Assembly (NCBI GenBank): GCA_034509925.1
Contig: CM067527.1
Span: 1,672,501 to 1,736,500, forward strand
Reading direction: 5' to 3'
DNA from: Hirudinaria manillensis
Lineage: Eukaryota; Annelida; Clitellata; Hirudinida; Hirudinidae
DNA: 64,000 bases
The notes under the pieces are model-generated. The model saw only the letters and a program-made list of their open reading frames with translations, had not been told where the DNA came from and ran no database searches. The position numbers and the translations under genes were made by a program. Below, one piece after another: positions 1-16,655 of the stretch (the stretch's first letter is position 1; each line of letters starts with the position of its first letter).

Positions 1-1056
1 TCCGTCCATCCGTCTGTCCGTCCGTGCCTTGTTCCCTTACAAATGGACGGCTGATAGATGCCCGACTACGCACTTTCGATGTTCTGCATTTTACCACCAA
101 CCTGTTAACAAGGAATACTTTATTGAATTCGATTAGCCAGAGGCCGGCGGGAGCGTCCCAGATCACGTGGCGATGACGTCACAGTCGTGGGTGTGACCAC
201 TTCCGGTTTGAATTAATTATCATTTCCGTTCGTATTTATTGGAATTTTATTCAAATTTTATTTCAAGTTTTTTTATTGAGGGAAAATAAAAATTTAAATA
301 AATAAATTAGGAATAAATTGAAATTATTTGCACTCGGGGTTTTTAAATTATAGATTATAATTGTATTTCTTGAATTTTACAAATTTACATGTAAAATATG
401 GTTATTATTCATGAAAGTCTTGAAATTAATTTAAAGCATTTACTATTGATAACATCTCTCTCGCTAGGGGGCACTTGATTACGTCATCATCGCTCATCCA
501 ATGGGAGAGCTTCATTTGAATTTGAGTCATGAAAGTACTGTACTGGTGCTATCTGAAGGAATAATTAATAAAAATATTTTTGCAATTAAGCAAATAAATT
601 TAAAATAATCGCTTCATAAATTCGAAACGCGAAATCATTATTTTATTTATTTCCCAAGCAAATCGAAATAATCTAAAGAAAATTATAAAAAAAAAAAACA
701 AAACATTTGTACAGCAACTCGGACTAACAAATGTCTTACAGTAAAAGCAAAATATCAAATAAAAGACGTAAATTATAAACGAAATAAATAAATAATTATT
801 TAAATAAATCGCTAAAAATCGTTCGAAAATGGAACAATAGAATTCTTTATTATCGTTATTGTTGTTGTCTTTATCATCATCATCATCATCATCGTCGTCG
901 TCGTCGTCGTCGTTGTTGTTGTTGTTGTTGTTGCCCGAGAAGAAGGAGTAGCAGAATAAATGTATAAACGGGTTTTGTAGTTTTGGGAGCGTCGCATTTC
1001 CAACAATACTCCCCTGAGTGGGGCCATCCCCTCGTAAAAGGGTGAGTGGATCCGCC

Positions 1057-1250
1057 ATAATAATTATTATTTTTATTATTATTGTCATTATTATTATTAT
1101 TATTAACATTATTATTATTAACATTATTATTATTATTATTATTATTATTAACATTATTATTATTATTATTATTAACATTATTATTATTATTATTATTATT
1201 AACATTATTATTATTATTATTGTTGTTGTTATTATTATTATTATTATTAA
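1057..1250. repeat. (ATT)n microsatellite
   Basis: An interrupted array of ATT triplets with occasional ATTAAC variants spans about 190 bp. It follows TCA/TCG/TTG triplet runs at about 872-935. It creates poly-Ile reading frames on both strands that are not genes. Confidence 0.95.
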
Positions 1251-2049
1251 TAGCAATAGTGGTGGCTGAGTCAGGATTATCTTAATTCTAATTTAAGCCA
1301 TTTATCTAAACTGACACTGGTGACGACGACGACGACGATGATGACGTCAGAGATGAAAGTTCCGACGACACGTTGGACGTGGACCGACCGTAGATTACGG
1401 GCCACGTGATGTGGAGGTCGTGAGTGACGTCACTTGTCACGTGATCGCGGAGAGATGATGGATGGACGAGGAGAGGATTTCGATGGCATCGGATGAGATC
1501 GTCAATCGGTCATTTATTCTTTGATGGTGATGACGAAATGAGATTGCTTTAATGATGACGACGACGAGGATGATGATGACGACGACGATGATGATGATTG
1601 TATTTGCAAATATTTATCGATACATAATTGACATTATTATTAATATTATAATTGTTAGTTTTTATATCATTTTTTTTTAGTCCATTGCATTAAATGCTTA
1701 TTAATCTTTTTTTTTTAAATCTTATAATCATTCTAAACTTAAAACTAAAGTAATCCACCATTTAGCCTGAACGCGTAGCGAAAACCGCGGCCAGTTGTAA
1801 TTGTAAACCACACCTTGGGAGTCATCGCGAGATCCGCCATGTTGTTTTCGTGGCGATCACGTGACGAGATATGATTTCCGGTGCAAGGAGGAAGTCGGCC
1901 GCCATGTTGTCGGGCGGTAAAAAATCGTTGTGGTCAATTGGACGCAACCTAGGTGACTGGTCATTTATAATGTTTAAAAAAACCATTAATGTTGTCCAGG
2001 AGTCATTGAAAAATTAATTCCCTTGTGCATGCGGACTCCCCCATTAACA

Positions 2050-2314
2050 GAGTGAGTGAGTGAGTGGGTGGGTGGGTGAGTGAGTAAGTGAGTGAGTGAG
2101 TGAGTGAGTGAGTGAGTGAGTGAGTGAGTGAGTGAGTGAGTGAGTGAGTGAGTGAGTGAGTGAGTGAGTGAGTGAGTGAGTGAGTGAGTGAGTGAGTGAG
2201 TGAGTGAGTGAGTGAGTGAGTGAGTGAGTGAGTGAGTGAGTGAGTGAGTGAGTGAGTGAGTGAGTGGGTGGGTGAATAAGCGGGTGGTTGGGTGAGCAAG
2301 TGAGTAGCTGAGTG
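2050..2314. repeat. (GAGT)n tetranucleotide microsatellite
   Basis: Nearly perfect GAGT units run from about 2050 to 2267 and then decay into GGTG and GTGA variants to about 2314. The reverse strand encodes a spurious Thr-His-Ser-Leu repeat. Confidence 0.97.
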
Positions 2315-3127
2315 AGCGAATATATATGAGTGAGTATCTATAGTACTACAACAGGCCACACTTAAACCTTCATATTGCCAAACTCACTCGTCTATATGTA
2401 CTATATGTACACCCCTTCAAAATTTTTCAAATTGAAATCCAGATCCTTACTGGACGCATTTGTATTCAAATTATTTAGGAGGCGGCCATCTTGTCTTGTT
2501 GGGAGCGGAAACCAGGAGACATAAAATGGAGATTAGTCGATCCGAGAGAGGAGCTAAAACCTAATTTTATGACTGATTTCAAATTAAAGCCAGATTGCCG
2601 CCGAAATCGCCATAATCGTGTCAACACCTGTTTGCTCGTCATCAACGACGTCATGACGATGGAGGGTTCCGATTGGTCGGTTCGGACGTGTTTACAAGTT
2701 GTGATCTGACGTCATAAAAAAAACCAGATTTATATGTTATGATTGGTGATATGATATTGTTCGTTGTGAATTTCTGGTGTTGGATTTCTGAGTTTCGCTT
2801 TCGTGTCTTGTTAAAGTTACAATTTATTCCGTTGTTAATGCAAATGCAGACTGTAAATATTTAACAATTCATAGGTTAATTAAGAATTATTGTTGCTATT
2901 GTACAGCTTAATTGGCCAATTAATAGTATAAGTAATAACATAAAAGAAAATAATAATTCTCTTGGGAAGTGTTATTTAAAAAAAAGTGAGAATATTACGT
3001 GGAATTTGTCTTTTTGGAGCCAAAAAGTTGTGTAACATTGTTATGAACAATTAGATGCATTATTGCTTATTGCATTCTTTAGACCTCATGTCACGTTGGA
3101 ACACGAAAGAAAGTGGGTGGTAGGGTA

Positions 3128-3476
3128 GGTGAGTGAGTGAGTGAGTGAGTGAGTGAGTGAGTGAGTGAGTGGGTGAGTGAGTGAGTGAGTGAGTGAGTGA
3201 GTGAGTGAGTGAGTGAGTGAGTGAGTGAGTGAGTGAGTGAGTGAGTGAGTGAGTGAGTGAGTGAGTGAGTGAGTGAGTGAGTGAGTGAGTGAGTGAGTGA
3301 GTGAGTGAGTGAGTGAGTGAGTGAGTGAGTGAGTGAGTGAGTGAGTGAGTGAGTGAGTGAGTGAGTGAGTGAGTGAGTGAGTGAGTGGGTGAGTGAGTGA
3401 GTGAGTGAGTGAGTGAGTGAGTGAGTGAGTGAGTGAGTGAGTGATTGAGTGAGTGAGTGAGTGAGTGAGTGAGTGA
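3128..3476. repeat. (GAGT)n tetranucleotide microsatellite, about 350 bp
   Basis: A second GAGT array with the same unit and strand polarity as the one 1 kb upstream. It has only a few single-base interruptions (GGGT near 3170 and 3388, GATT near 3444). Confidence 0.97.
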
Positions 3477-7461
<3,985 letters not shown>

Positions 7462-7485
7462 CATCATCATCACCTTCGATCCAAA

Positions 7486-9307
7486 ATGATACATTGCCAT
7501 CTCTTCTTCCTCCTCCTCTTTTCCATCCACCACCTGTTTTGCTCCTCCACCACCTATCACGTGAGCGGGCAACTGATCTACACGGTCGAAGAAGAAACTG
7601 AAAGCGGTCACATCATCGGAAATCTCCTGATCGACTCTCAGATGAACGAGCGGTACCCGAAGGAAGTCCTGCCCAGCTTGCGCTTTCGTTTTCTCTCGAC
7701 GCCGGCTGTCGACTTTCTGACCGTCGACGAGACCGGCGGCAACCTGCTGACAACGTCGCGAGTTGACCGTGAAGCCGTCTGTCGCAACGGCCCACAGCCG
7801 AGCCTGAACAGGATCAAGAGGAGCCAGGAAAGGGCCCGAATACTCAGACTGGACAGACCCAACGTCCAAGACAACGGCACCGACGACAGAGACGCCTGTG
7901 TCGTACAGGTCGACGTGGTGGTCCAGCCGATTCATTACTTCAAGATCATACGATGTTCCATACACATCCTGGACATCAATGACAATTCGCCCACCTTCCA
8001 GCCCGGGCAACTCGTCCATGAACTTCTCGAATCGTCACAGCTTGGCACCGGATTCGTCATTCCATCTGCAAAGGACCTTGATCAGGGTCGTTTCGGAATA
8101 GCCGGTTACATGCTGGAGGTTGGAGACCCGAGCGACGACAAGTTCGGCTTGAAGGTGAGGCGATAGCGTATGTGTATGTCCTTGGAAATATTTGAGATTT
8201 AATGTATATTAATATTTATGTTTACAGAATAATATTTGATATTAACGTGTTAAATGATATCAATTAACGGGTAATGTGCCCTTAATTTGTGGTTAACAAG
8301 GACAGAATTTTTCATTTCATAAACTTATTTCACCGACTTAAGACAATTTTAAATTTCGCCCTAATAAATAAATTAATTAATTTTGCAATAATTTAATTAA
8401 TTAATATTAATTATTTAATTAATAATTAATCAGGGAGATCCAACATCGATATTAATTGAAGACAAATTACTTAGAACTAAGGTCACTGCCTTTCAGACCC
8501 TAACGAAGATGGACGGTTCAACTGAGGTCAGACTCATCCTCATGAAAAGTTTAGACAAGGAGACCAAAGATTCACATAACCTCAAAGTCCTGGCCTATGA
8601 CGGCGGAAATCCCCAACGAAATGGGACACTAGAGGTTAGACGTGGAGCAATTTGATTGGTTCATCGTATCTAGGTCAACCCTAAACTTATCCAGGTCGGA
8701 CATATGTTTGTTTTGAGTGGTTATAAAGGGTTTATTAACGACTGTTGTGGCGTTATTTATGAATAAATTGTAAAAAAGTGAAATAAAATAATTATTTATC
8801 TATCTTGAATAATGTCATTTTTTTTCTTTCTTTATTTCGATTTTATAAATAAAATCGAGTAATACGAGTAAAGACAAATAATTGATCAGTTACTTGAATG
8901 ATTGACCAGATGAAACCACTGTCACGTCATTATTAATATCACTACAAACCTATCGGTTAATTTTTAAAATAATAATAAACTAACCAACGTGTGACCACCA
9001 CGACCGTGACCTTTTGATCTCGACCTTTTGACCTCGAAAGGTCACGGTGGTTGTGATCGACTGCAACGACAATGCTCCCATCTTTGAACATCCAATGTAT
9101 GAGGTCCGTTTGATTGAAAACTCTCCCCTGGAAACTGTGGTCCTGAGAATACTGGCTCACGACGCCGACTCAGGTACTGATTATAATATTAATTTATTAT
9201 CTTATTTATTAAATGTACTATTCCCATTTTTATTATTTTATATTTTATCATTAAAATAATTATCGCTTGAAATATTAGTAATATAATGTAATTAATATAA
9301 TAAATAT

Positions 9308-9343
<36 letters not shown>

Positions 9344-12300
9344 CTTATTAAAATTATTAATTGCTTTTAGTTATAATATATAGAAATAATATCATACCTT
9401 TTTTGTTTCATGTTTTTTTAGGATTCTTTTGCCGTCAATTTTAAATTTAAGTCATGAAGGAAGGTGACAAATTAAAATTGAATAATTTATATTAATAAAC
9501 GCCATTATTTAAACAAATATAATTTAATCAATTGTTGAAGTTAATATCCGTCCCGTTGAAGATACAAATCTAATTGTCAGATAATATTTATAATGAAATT
9601 AATTACAATAAGACAATAATTATAACATTAATATAAATAATGGCAATAATAATAATAGTAATAATAATAATAACAATAACAATTTTAGTATTAATATTAC
9701 AAATAATAGTAATAATAAAAACAATAAAGGTCTAAACGGAGAAATAGTGTACGGGTTCGCCGCCAGCACCAAGTCCATGTACGGCAATCAGTTCCAGGTC
9801 AACCCGAGGTCAGGCGAGGTCAAGGTCATAGGGTCAGTGGACCATGAAATAAGTCACGTGTGCCACCTCATCGTCACGGCTACGGACAGAGGAAATCCTC
9901 CTCTCCAGTCGGAAGTTCCGGTCAAAGTCAGTTGGAGACGACCTGGAATATTTTATGGGTGAAAGATGATGATGACGATGACGATGATGGTGATGACGAA
10001 GACGATGACGATGACAGTAGAGATGGGTGCTTAGTCACGATGGTGACAATTACGTTTCAAATACATTATGATATGGAGGGAGTTTCATATTATGCAAGTT
10101 TAAAATCGAGAGAAAATAAATTTGTTAAAGTCTGGCAATTAATTAATTATTTAATAAACCTGTATAAAACAAAAAAAAAACTATTCGTTATTGTTTGAAA
10201 TATTAATTGACGACTGGTGACCTTATCCTGGCAATCTTTACAAACTCCTTTCTTTTTCTCTCTCTTCCTCTCAACCTCTCACGCTCTCTCCAAAAACTTT
10301 TCCAGCTCACCATCGAAGATGTCAACGACAACAGACCCTCCATCGTCATCAATACCCTCTTCCAGGCCAACACGGATTCAGCGAACGTCACGGAAAACGC
10401 CGAACCGGGAACGTTCGTCGGCCACGTGATCGGCAGCGACTCCGACTCCGGCAGCAACGGCCGCTTCAACTGCAGCCTCACAGGCGGCGACGCCTTGTAC
10501 GACCAGCATTCGATTTTCTCATCCTCTTCTTCCTCCTCCTCTGTCTCCTCCTCCTCTGGCGACGGTCCGGATCACGGTTGGACGAGCAGACGAGTCGAGC
10601 ACTTCCGACTGAGAAGGATGTTCAACGGCGAGTATAACATCATCACCTCGACTCCGATCGACCGGGAAAGGGCCGGCCGTGGAAAGAACTGTCGGAGACT
10701 CTCGCCGGAGCAACGGACGGCTCTGGTGGAGGACGAAGACGACGACGACGACGACACTGTCTGCTTCCAGCTGAACGTCGTGTGCCAGGATCATGGCACG
10801 CCCAGTCTCCGCTCCGACAAACTCCTCCAGGTTACGGTCACCGATTCCAACGACAACGCACCCATCTTCAGCAAGAACGTCTACCGCTTCGAAGTCTTCG
10901 AAAACAGTCCGCTCGGTTTTCCGTTCGCCAGCGTCTTGGCGACTGATGCCGATTCCGGGGACAACGGACGCATCACCTACTCCCTGGCTCCGTCGAACAA
11001 GATTGGTCCTGGAAAAGGCTTGACCTCCGACGGACAGGGCAATAGGTCGTCGGCGGATGGCGATGTGATGATGACCATGTTTTCCATTGATTCCGGAACT
11101 GGAGAGTTGAGTGCAGTCAAGATTGTTGATCACGAGACAATCAAAAGTGCTGTCCTGCAGGTTAGCGTAAGTTTGTTTAGGAATTGGATGGCAATGGGGT
11201 TTATAATTACGTTAAACTGTTTATACAAAATTTTTGTTCCTTTATAAAAAAAAATAACAAAATCATTCAAATAAAAAGCCCTTTAAAAATCCTACAACCA
11301 CGCCCCCAAAAGGTCGTCGCCAGTGACAACGGAAATCCCAAACTCTCTACTGTGGCAACCGTCCACCTGAAGATTCTCGACGTCAACGATCAACCGCCCG
11401 TCTTCGCTTCCGGCGTCTTCCGCTTCCGGGTTGTGGAAAACCGACCCAAGAACACTGAGGTAGGGCGGGTCATTGCGGTCGACAGAGATTCCCCGCCCTA
11501 TAATAAGTTTCGCTTTCAACTTTCGTCTTCCGACGGCGTCAGCATCGACGAGCTTTATGGCGGTCGTCAAGTCGAACGTGGCAGCAGCAACGCCTCGTCC
11601 GATCCGCGTTCCAAGCAGAAACGCTTCGGCCTCCATGACGAGCCGTCTTTCGGAATCGATCCGGAATCCGGGACCATCAGGACTTTGGTTTCCCTGGATA
11701 GGGAGGTAACTCCGCAGCACGTACTCGTCGTCACGGCCGTCGACAGCAGCGACCACAAGCTGTCGTCGACCGCCACGGTTCTCGTCGTCGTCGACGACGT
11801 CAACGACAACCATCCTCAGTTTATCTACCCCTCCACCCCTACGGCAACCTTCATCCATTCCGAACCCCTGCTAAAGGGGCGCACCTTCGTGTCCCTATCT
11901 GCCAGAGATCCAGACGCTGACAAGAACGGAGAGGTACGCTACTACATAAACAAGGTTGTTGAAGTCCTGGTGCACAATCGCCAATCTCTAGCGGAAAATT
12001 CGAGACTCGCCAAAGCCAAATTCATCCAAGATGGCGTCCACCATCCGATCACCACTATCACTGCTACAGTTATGACAGAATCGACGACGACGACAACAAC
12101 AACAACATCAACAGTCGTAAACAAAACGAGAAGGAAAGAGAGCCATCTCAACTCCTGCGAGAGACAAATTGGCAACGAAAACGTTCCAGGAAGTCAGCTG
12201 TTCATCATCGACCCAAGAATTGGTCGACTCACGGCCAACGAAGATTTCTACATCATGTCTCCGAAGACCGATTCAAAAGAACTCCTCCAGAATCGTACCT

Positions 12301-12800
12301 TCGCCATCGAAGTTCTGGCTAGGGACTGTGGATTTCCCAAGCAGCTGGAAAGCAGAACGACTCTGAATCTGGTCATAGTCAGGAAATCGAATGCCGATCT
12401 CAGGGCTGGATTTCTGGAGTCCAGCCTGTACTCCGGAAACTCCTTCATGTTCTACGGAAACATCGTTCTCTCAGAGGAGAGCCTTTCTTGGACTCTGGTC
12501 TTGTGCGTAGTGACGGCTTTCATCGTCATCATCCTTCTTACTGCCATCACTTTGGTCGGCTGCAGGGGAAACGATAAGGCAGCGAATGCCAGCTCCGTCG
12601 GGATGGTACGGATCCGAGCCAACTCCACCGCCACTTACACCACTGACGGTTTCAGAACGGCTCTCCTGGAGAAGCGAAACTGCCACCGAGTGGGAAAGAC
12701 CGAGGAACAACACGAAGAAGCCAGAAGAACTTTCGGGAATCGTTTCAATTGCTGGAAGGCCATTTCTAGAATCTGTAGGCGCATGCGTCGAGGTGTATAG
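7486..12800 (+). CDS. Protocadherin-like protein with seven cadherin repeats
   Basis: Single-pass calcium-dependent adhesion receptor of the plasma membrane. Splice-consistent coding exons are 7486-8154, 8434-8634, 9041-9173, 9730-9926, 10306-11166 and 11313-12800, giving about 1182 residues. The ATG opens a signal peptide of about 20 residues. Cadherin repeat boundaries are marked by the calcium-binding motifs DINDNSP, DCNDNAP, DVNDNRP, DSNDNAP, DVNDQPP and DVNDNHP, plus a membrane-proximal repeat, making seven. DADSG and AxDxGxP motifs are present. One transmembrane helix is encoded near 12484-12560, followed by a short basic tail of about 80 residues. Seven repeats fit the delta-1 protocadherin class, but I see no CM1/CM2 motif in the tail. 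EC4 carries a poly-Ser run and a poly-Asp run that look like trinucleotide expansions. The end of exon 5 is ambiguous: 11166 has the stronger GTAAGT donor, while 11160 also keeps frame. Confidence 0.9.
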
Positions 12801-14238
12801 GTGGAAAATCCAGGTGGAGAGAAGGTGCCTGAGGGAAGTGCGCAGTGATTGTTAAACGCATCGTGGCTGAAAATGATTTTGAAGCGATTGATCAATGACC
12901 GGTGTGACAAGAAAAAGTGACAGTGTTTTTAAATTTAATACCAACAATAACGATGACAAGTGATGATTAAGATGATTCAGACTGTTACAAGCTCGGACAA
13001 TATACATATATATATTTTTAATTTCAACAATCGCACGAATAACCGTGTAATAATTAATAAATAATAGCAATAACAACGATAATTTTATTAATAATCAATC
13101 ATGAATATTTAACGAGCTGTCTTTGAGCCAAAGGGAATCGTCGGAGACTCGGTTTTTTTTTCTCTCTTATAATCTTCGTCTTGATGTTCTTCCGTCGTCC
13201 AGTAGTAAAAAGTAGTAAAAGTTCGTGACAACTGAAAAGTATTTTTAATTTTTATTTGCCATATAAAAGACGCCATTTTTTCCATTAATCTAATTTATAA
13301 GGAAATGTAAGTTCCAATCGCCGATGTATGAAAAAGGAGATAAAGAGAAAAAATGCGATGTGTTTGGCCATCTAATGACGAATTATTTTTTGCAGTTATC
13401 AATTGTTTGAAATAATATTCCAGAAATGAATTTTAAAATGACCGATAAGTTAAATTTAAACTGACCGTGCCGTCATCATGAAAAGTATTGAACATTCGAA
13501 TAAATATAAGTATGATTTGATTAAATATAATTATAATTTCAATAAATATGAGTACAATTTAATTAAATTTCAAAATAAATATAATGGCATCAATACGATA
13601 AAAGTTTAGCTAGGAATGGCACTTGTTTAAGACGACCATATCCACCCACGACTATCACCAGACATACCAATTTATCTTCACTAGTTCTGCTACTATTATT
13701 TTTAATATACTTGTATTTTATAAATTAAACTATTTATTTACTTTGTCATTATTAGCATTAAGTTTGTGAAATTCTCGGTCATATCTATAAATTTCAAAAC
13801 CTTTCCATAGATGGAAGCTCGATATAATTTATCGTTTATCACTTTTGGAACAAAAATTGTGACTAAAAAAATAACTTCAGCTTTAAAGAGTATCTTTAGG
13901 CACAGTAGAAGCTAATTGATAATATAAAAAAATAAAACATTATGGCAGATTTCTGCAACGAAGTTTCAGCTTTCTTTTCTAAATGTCGTAATTTTTCGAA
14001 TTAGATCAAAATTTTGAATCTTTAGAGTAATTTTTTCAAGAATTTTTGACACGAGTAAACAAGAGTCGTGTTGCTTTTAATTTATATCCTCACGTGCTTT
14101 TGCGCAACAATATTTGCGCTCGAAAACAAGTTTTATGAGGGCCTGGTGGGTCGAGTACTGAGTTCAAATTAGCTTCATCATTTAAGAATAGTTATTCATT
14201 TTATTTGAAGCATTTGAACATAAGTGCCGACGACCGAC
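12801..14238. other. Intergenic, protocadherin 3' flank and LARP6 upstream
   Basis: AT-rich sequence with no supported coding region. AATAAA-like signals occur but no particular polyadenylation site stands out. Confidence 0.6.
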
Positions 14239-16124
14239 ATGGACTCAGGGCACAAAGAAGCCGTCGACATTAACGGGGAATTGTCTGAGGATTGTTTCAG
14301 CGACGATGAACCGAAACATGACGTCGAAGCAACCGATGAAATTATCAAAACCGACAAAGTCGTCTCAGTAGACGCTCTGCTCAGTCACATAAACGAACAA
14401 TTCGAAGGAATTGACTCACCTCCTGCGAAATCTGATGAAACTTTCCAAATACCTACCGATGACCTGGTGGCTAAGATTGTGCAGCAGATTGAATATTATT
14501 TCTCAGACGAAAACATTGTTAAAGACGACTACCTGCTGAAGTTGATTAGGCAGAGCAAAAAACAATTCGTCAACCTCAAAGTGATTGCCACCTTCAACAA
14601 GATGAAAAAGTTGACAAAGAGCTGCAAGGTGATAGCTTATTCCATAGAAAAAGCTTCGACGAAGTTGGTCCTCGATGAGAAGAAACTGAGGGTGAAAAGG
14701 GTGGACCCGCTGCCCGAAATACCTCATAAGGATTTTGGAGACGCCAGTAAAGTGGTACTGGCAACAACATTGCCTAGTCTTTCAGTTGAATCCCTTAGGG
14801 AGCTGTTTTCAAAGTGTGGCCAAATCTCGAAGGTTGGGATTCTGATATTTTTATCTTTGCTGTAATTTCATTGGTCAAGTTTGTCTGTTCAAAGCTTACT
14901 TAAACCATGAGCAGTTCAATTGAATTTGGTTTTGCAGCTTTCTAAATTTATTTATTTCTTCATAATTGGTATGTAAAGGAATGGGACTCCTAATAGACAA
15001 GTATTAATAAAACACTACCATCGAGTAATCTTTTCGTCTGCACGAATATTTTTCAACCATATGCACGCGGCCTATTTTTCACCGACCAAAATTGCAGATG
15101 ACGGTCGTACAAACCGAGGCAGAGATTCCAGAAGTCATGAAGGAGATCAGGAGTGGCATGAAGATCTACGCCTTACCCTTCGCTTTGGTGGAATACACCG
15201 AGGCCACGGCGGCCTCTCTCGCCAGCAAATCCTTGACCAACAATTCCGACTGGCGAAGGGGAATCAGGGTGGAGGTCCTTACCAAGTTTTCCACCAAGAT
15301 ATCAAAGGATAAGGAGAATAAAATGGGTACAGTCACAGGTAAAATTGTTCCTTTTTTTTAATAGATTGTTTGGGCATAAACTTAAGTTTTCTTTTTATAA
15401 GAAATGTTAAACCTATAGATTTCTTCCTATGTGATGTGTTTGTAGCCTAGTGCTTATAGAGTTTTGTGATTTGTGCCAATAAATGGTTTTTCCAATTGAT
15501 TAGTTCTCGAGCAGATGATAGTTTTTAAATTTTTATGGAGAATTGTTACACTTTAAAACAGATTTGAGCCCTTAATTTTTATTTATTTTGTGCTATAGAT
15601 TTCAATTTAATTATAAATGTTTATGTACCTCAGATTCTCAGACAAAGACCAAGCCACAACAGCAGCAGAAAAACAAGAAGAAAAAGAAATCTCAGGCGAA
15701 CCAGGTTGCAGATAACCGCCCGAATTCCGGCAGCAACCCCGAGCTGGAGAGAAACTCCAGCCCCATGAGTGAGAAGAGGGGCATGCCTATTCCTCAATTG
15801 GACGGGGGGTCGGGCAGCCCGAAGCACCCTTCCTCGCTGGGAAGCAGCCCGCGGAACCGGGCCGGAAGGCACCTCCCTCCGGCCCGGTCTCCGCTGGCCG
15901 CCGAACTGGAGGAGGAGATGGAGTCCAGGTTGAGGTCCAGTTCATTTGGAAGCCCCCTATCTAAGGCCAGTCTTTGGCAGCCGAGAAGGGCGCTCGAGAC
16001 CGGCGGGATGGTAGGGAGCAGCGGTCACCTCGAACCCTACAGGAGCACCCACATGGGGATAGTGAGGAACCCCAGGATCCCCGATGACACGAAGGGGTTC
16101 ACCATTCCCAGAACCATCTCCTAA
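14239..16124 (+). CDS. LARP6: La-related protein 6 (LARP6)
   Basis: RNA-binding protein of the LARP6 family, known in vertebrates for binding the 5' stem-loop of collagen mRNAs; that target is family knowledge, not shown here. Exons 14239-14832, 15098-15338 and 15634-16124 join in phase to give 441 residues. Residues about 74-155 form the La motif (QQIEYYFSDEN...VNLKVIATFNKMKKL). Residues about 170-275 form the LARP6-type RRM (VVLATTLP...LRELFSKCGQISK, then MKIYALPFALVEYTEATAAS). A Lys-rich stretch, a Ser/Pro-rich linker and a C-terminal SUZ-C-like segment (MGIVRNPRIPDDTKGF) follow. The ATG at 14239 is chosen because the reading frame has only a GTG further upstream. It is convergent with GLDC, 531 bp away. 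Confidence 0.93.
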
Positions 16125-16655
16125 AGTTAAGCAACGTGGCCTAAAGTACATGGCAGCAGTACCGCTGGTAGTATTGATGCTTTCTGTCAGAGACGGAAAG
16201 AATGCGACTCTTTACATGGCCGATGCAGTGATTTGGTGATTTTGAACTTCAGGATTTGTTTTACGTCATTTCCTCTCCCAGACTTTTGTGTCTCGGAACA
16301 TAATTTTTGATAAGGAACTTTTTGTTTCCTACCCTACCGTTCTGCTCTCGGATAGGTCCCCGAGACTTCAGTCCAAACGATCATTATTTACAAAGAATGA
16401 ATTAAAAAGATTTTAACAAGGGACGTCTTGCCGACAAAATTCTTTTGAAAATTAGCAAGGAATTCTGAGAACAATTCGAGTGACTAAAATTAATTTACTT
16501 AATGATAAATTGGTGCTGCAGGAAAGCACCAAAATAAGTGCATTTCAGAGCAAAATGAAAACTTTGAAAGGAGTGGGTTTGATCAAGATCCGTTCTTCTA
16601 AAATTCCAACAGAACGAAAAGTACACTGTCTCGGGTCAGATCCATATCTGGGCCC
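16125..16655. other. Convergent intergenic gap between LARP6 and GLDC
   Basis: Holds the 3' ends of both convergent genes. I see no further coding region. Confidence 0.6.

Larger units (their letters stand above)
1..2760. promoter_or_regulatory. Gene-free stretch with clustered promoter-type motifs
   Basis: No coding region is supportable here. The palindromic CRE TGACGTCA occurs at 174-181, 1342-1349, 1425-1432 and 2707-2714. The E-box CACGTG occurs at 164-169, 1403-1408, 1438-1443 and 1858-1863. An ETS-like TTCCGG lies at 201-206. YY1-like CCGCCAT or GGCCATCTTG cores lie near 1899-1909 and 2483-2492. Such combinations are usual at broadly expressed animal promoters, so this may hold transcription starts of genes to the left or of an unseen gene. 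The long reading frames here are products of ATT and GAGT repeats. The regulatory call is inference from motifs only. Confidence 0.35.

Noticed and set aside
600-1285. Poly-Ile and poly-Leu frames on both strands
   Set aside because: Produced by the ATT array; no composition or start context of a gene.
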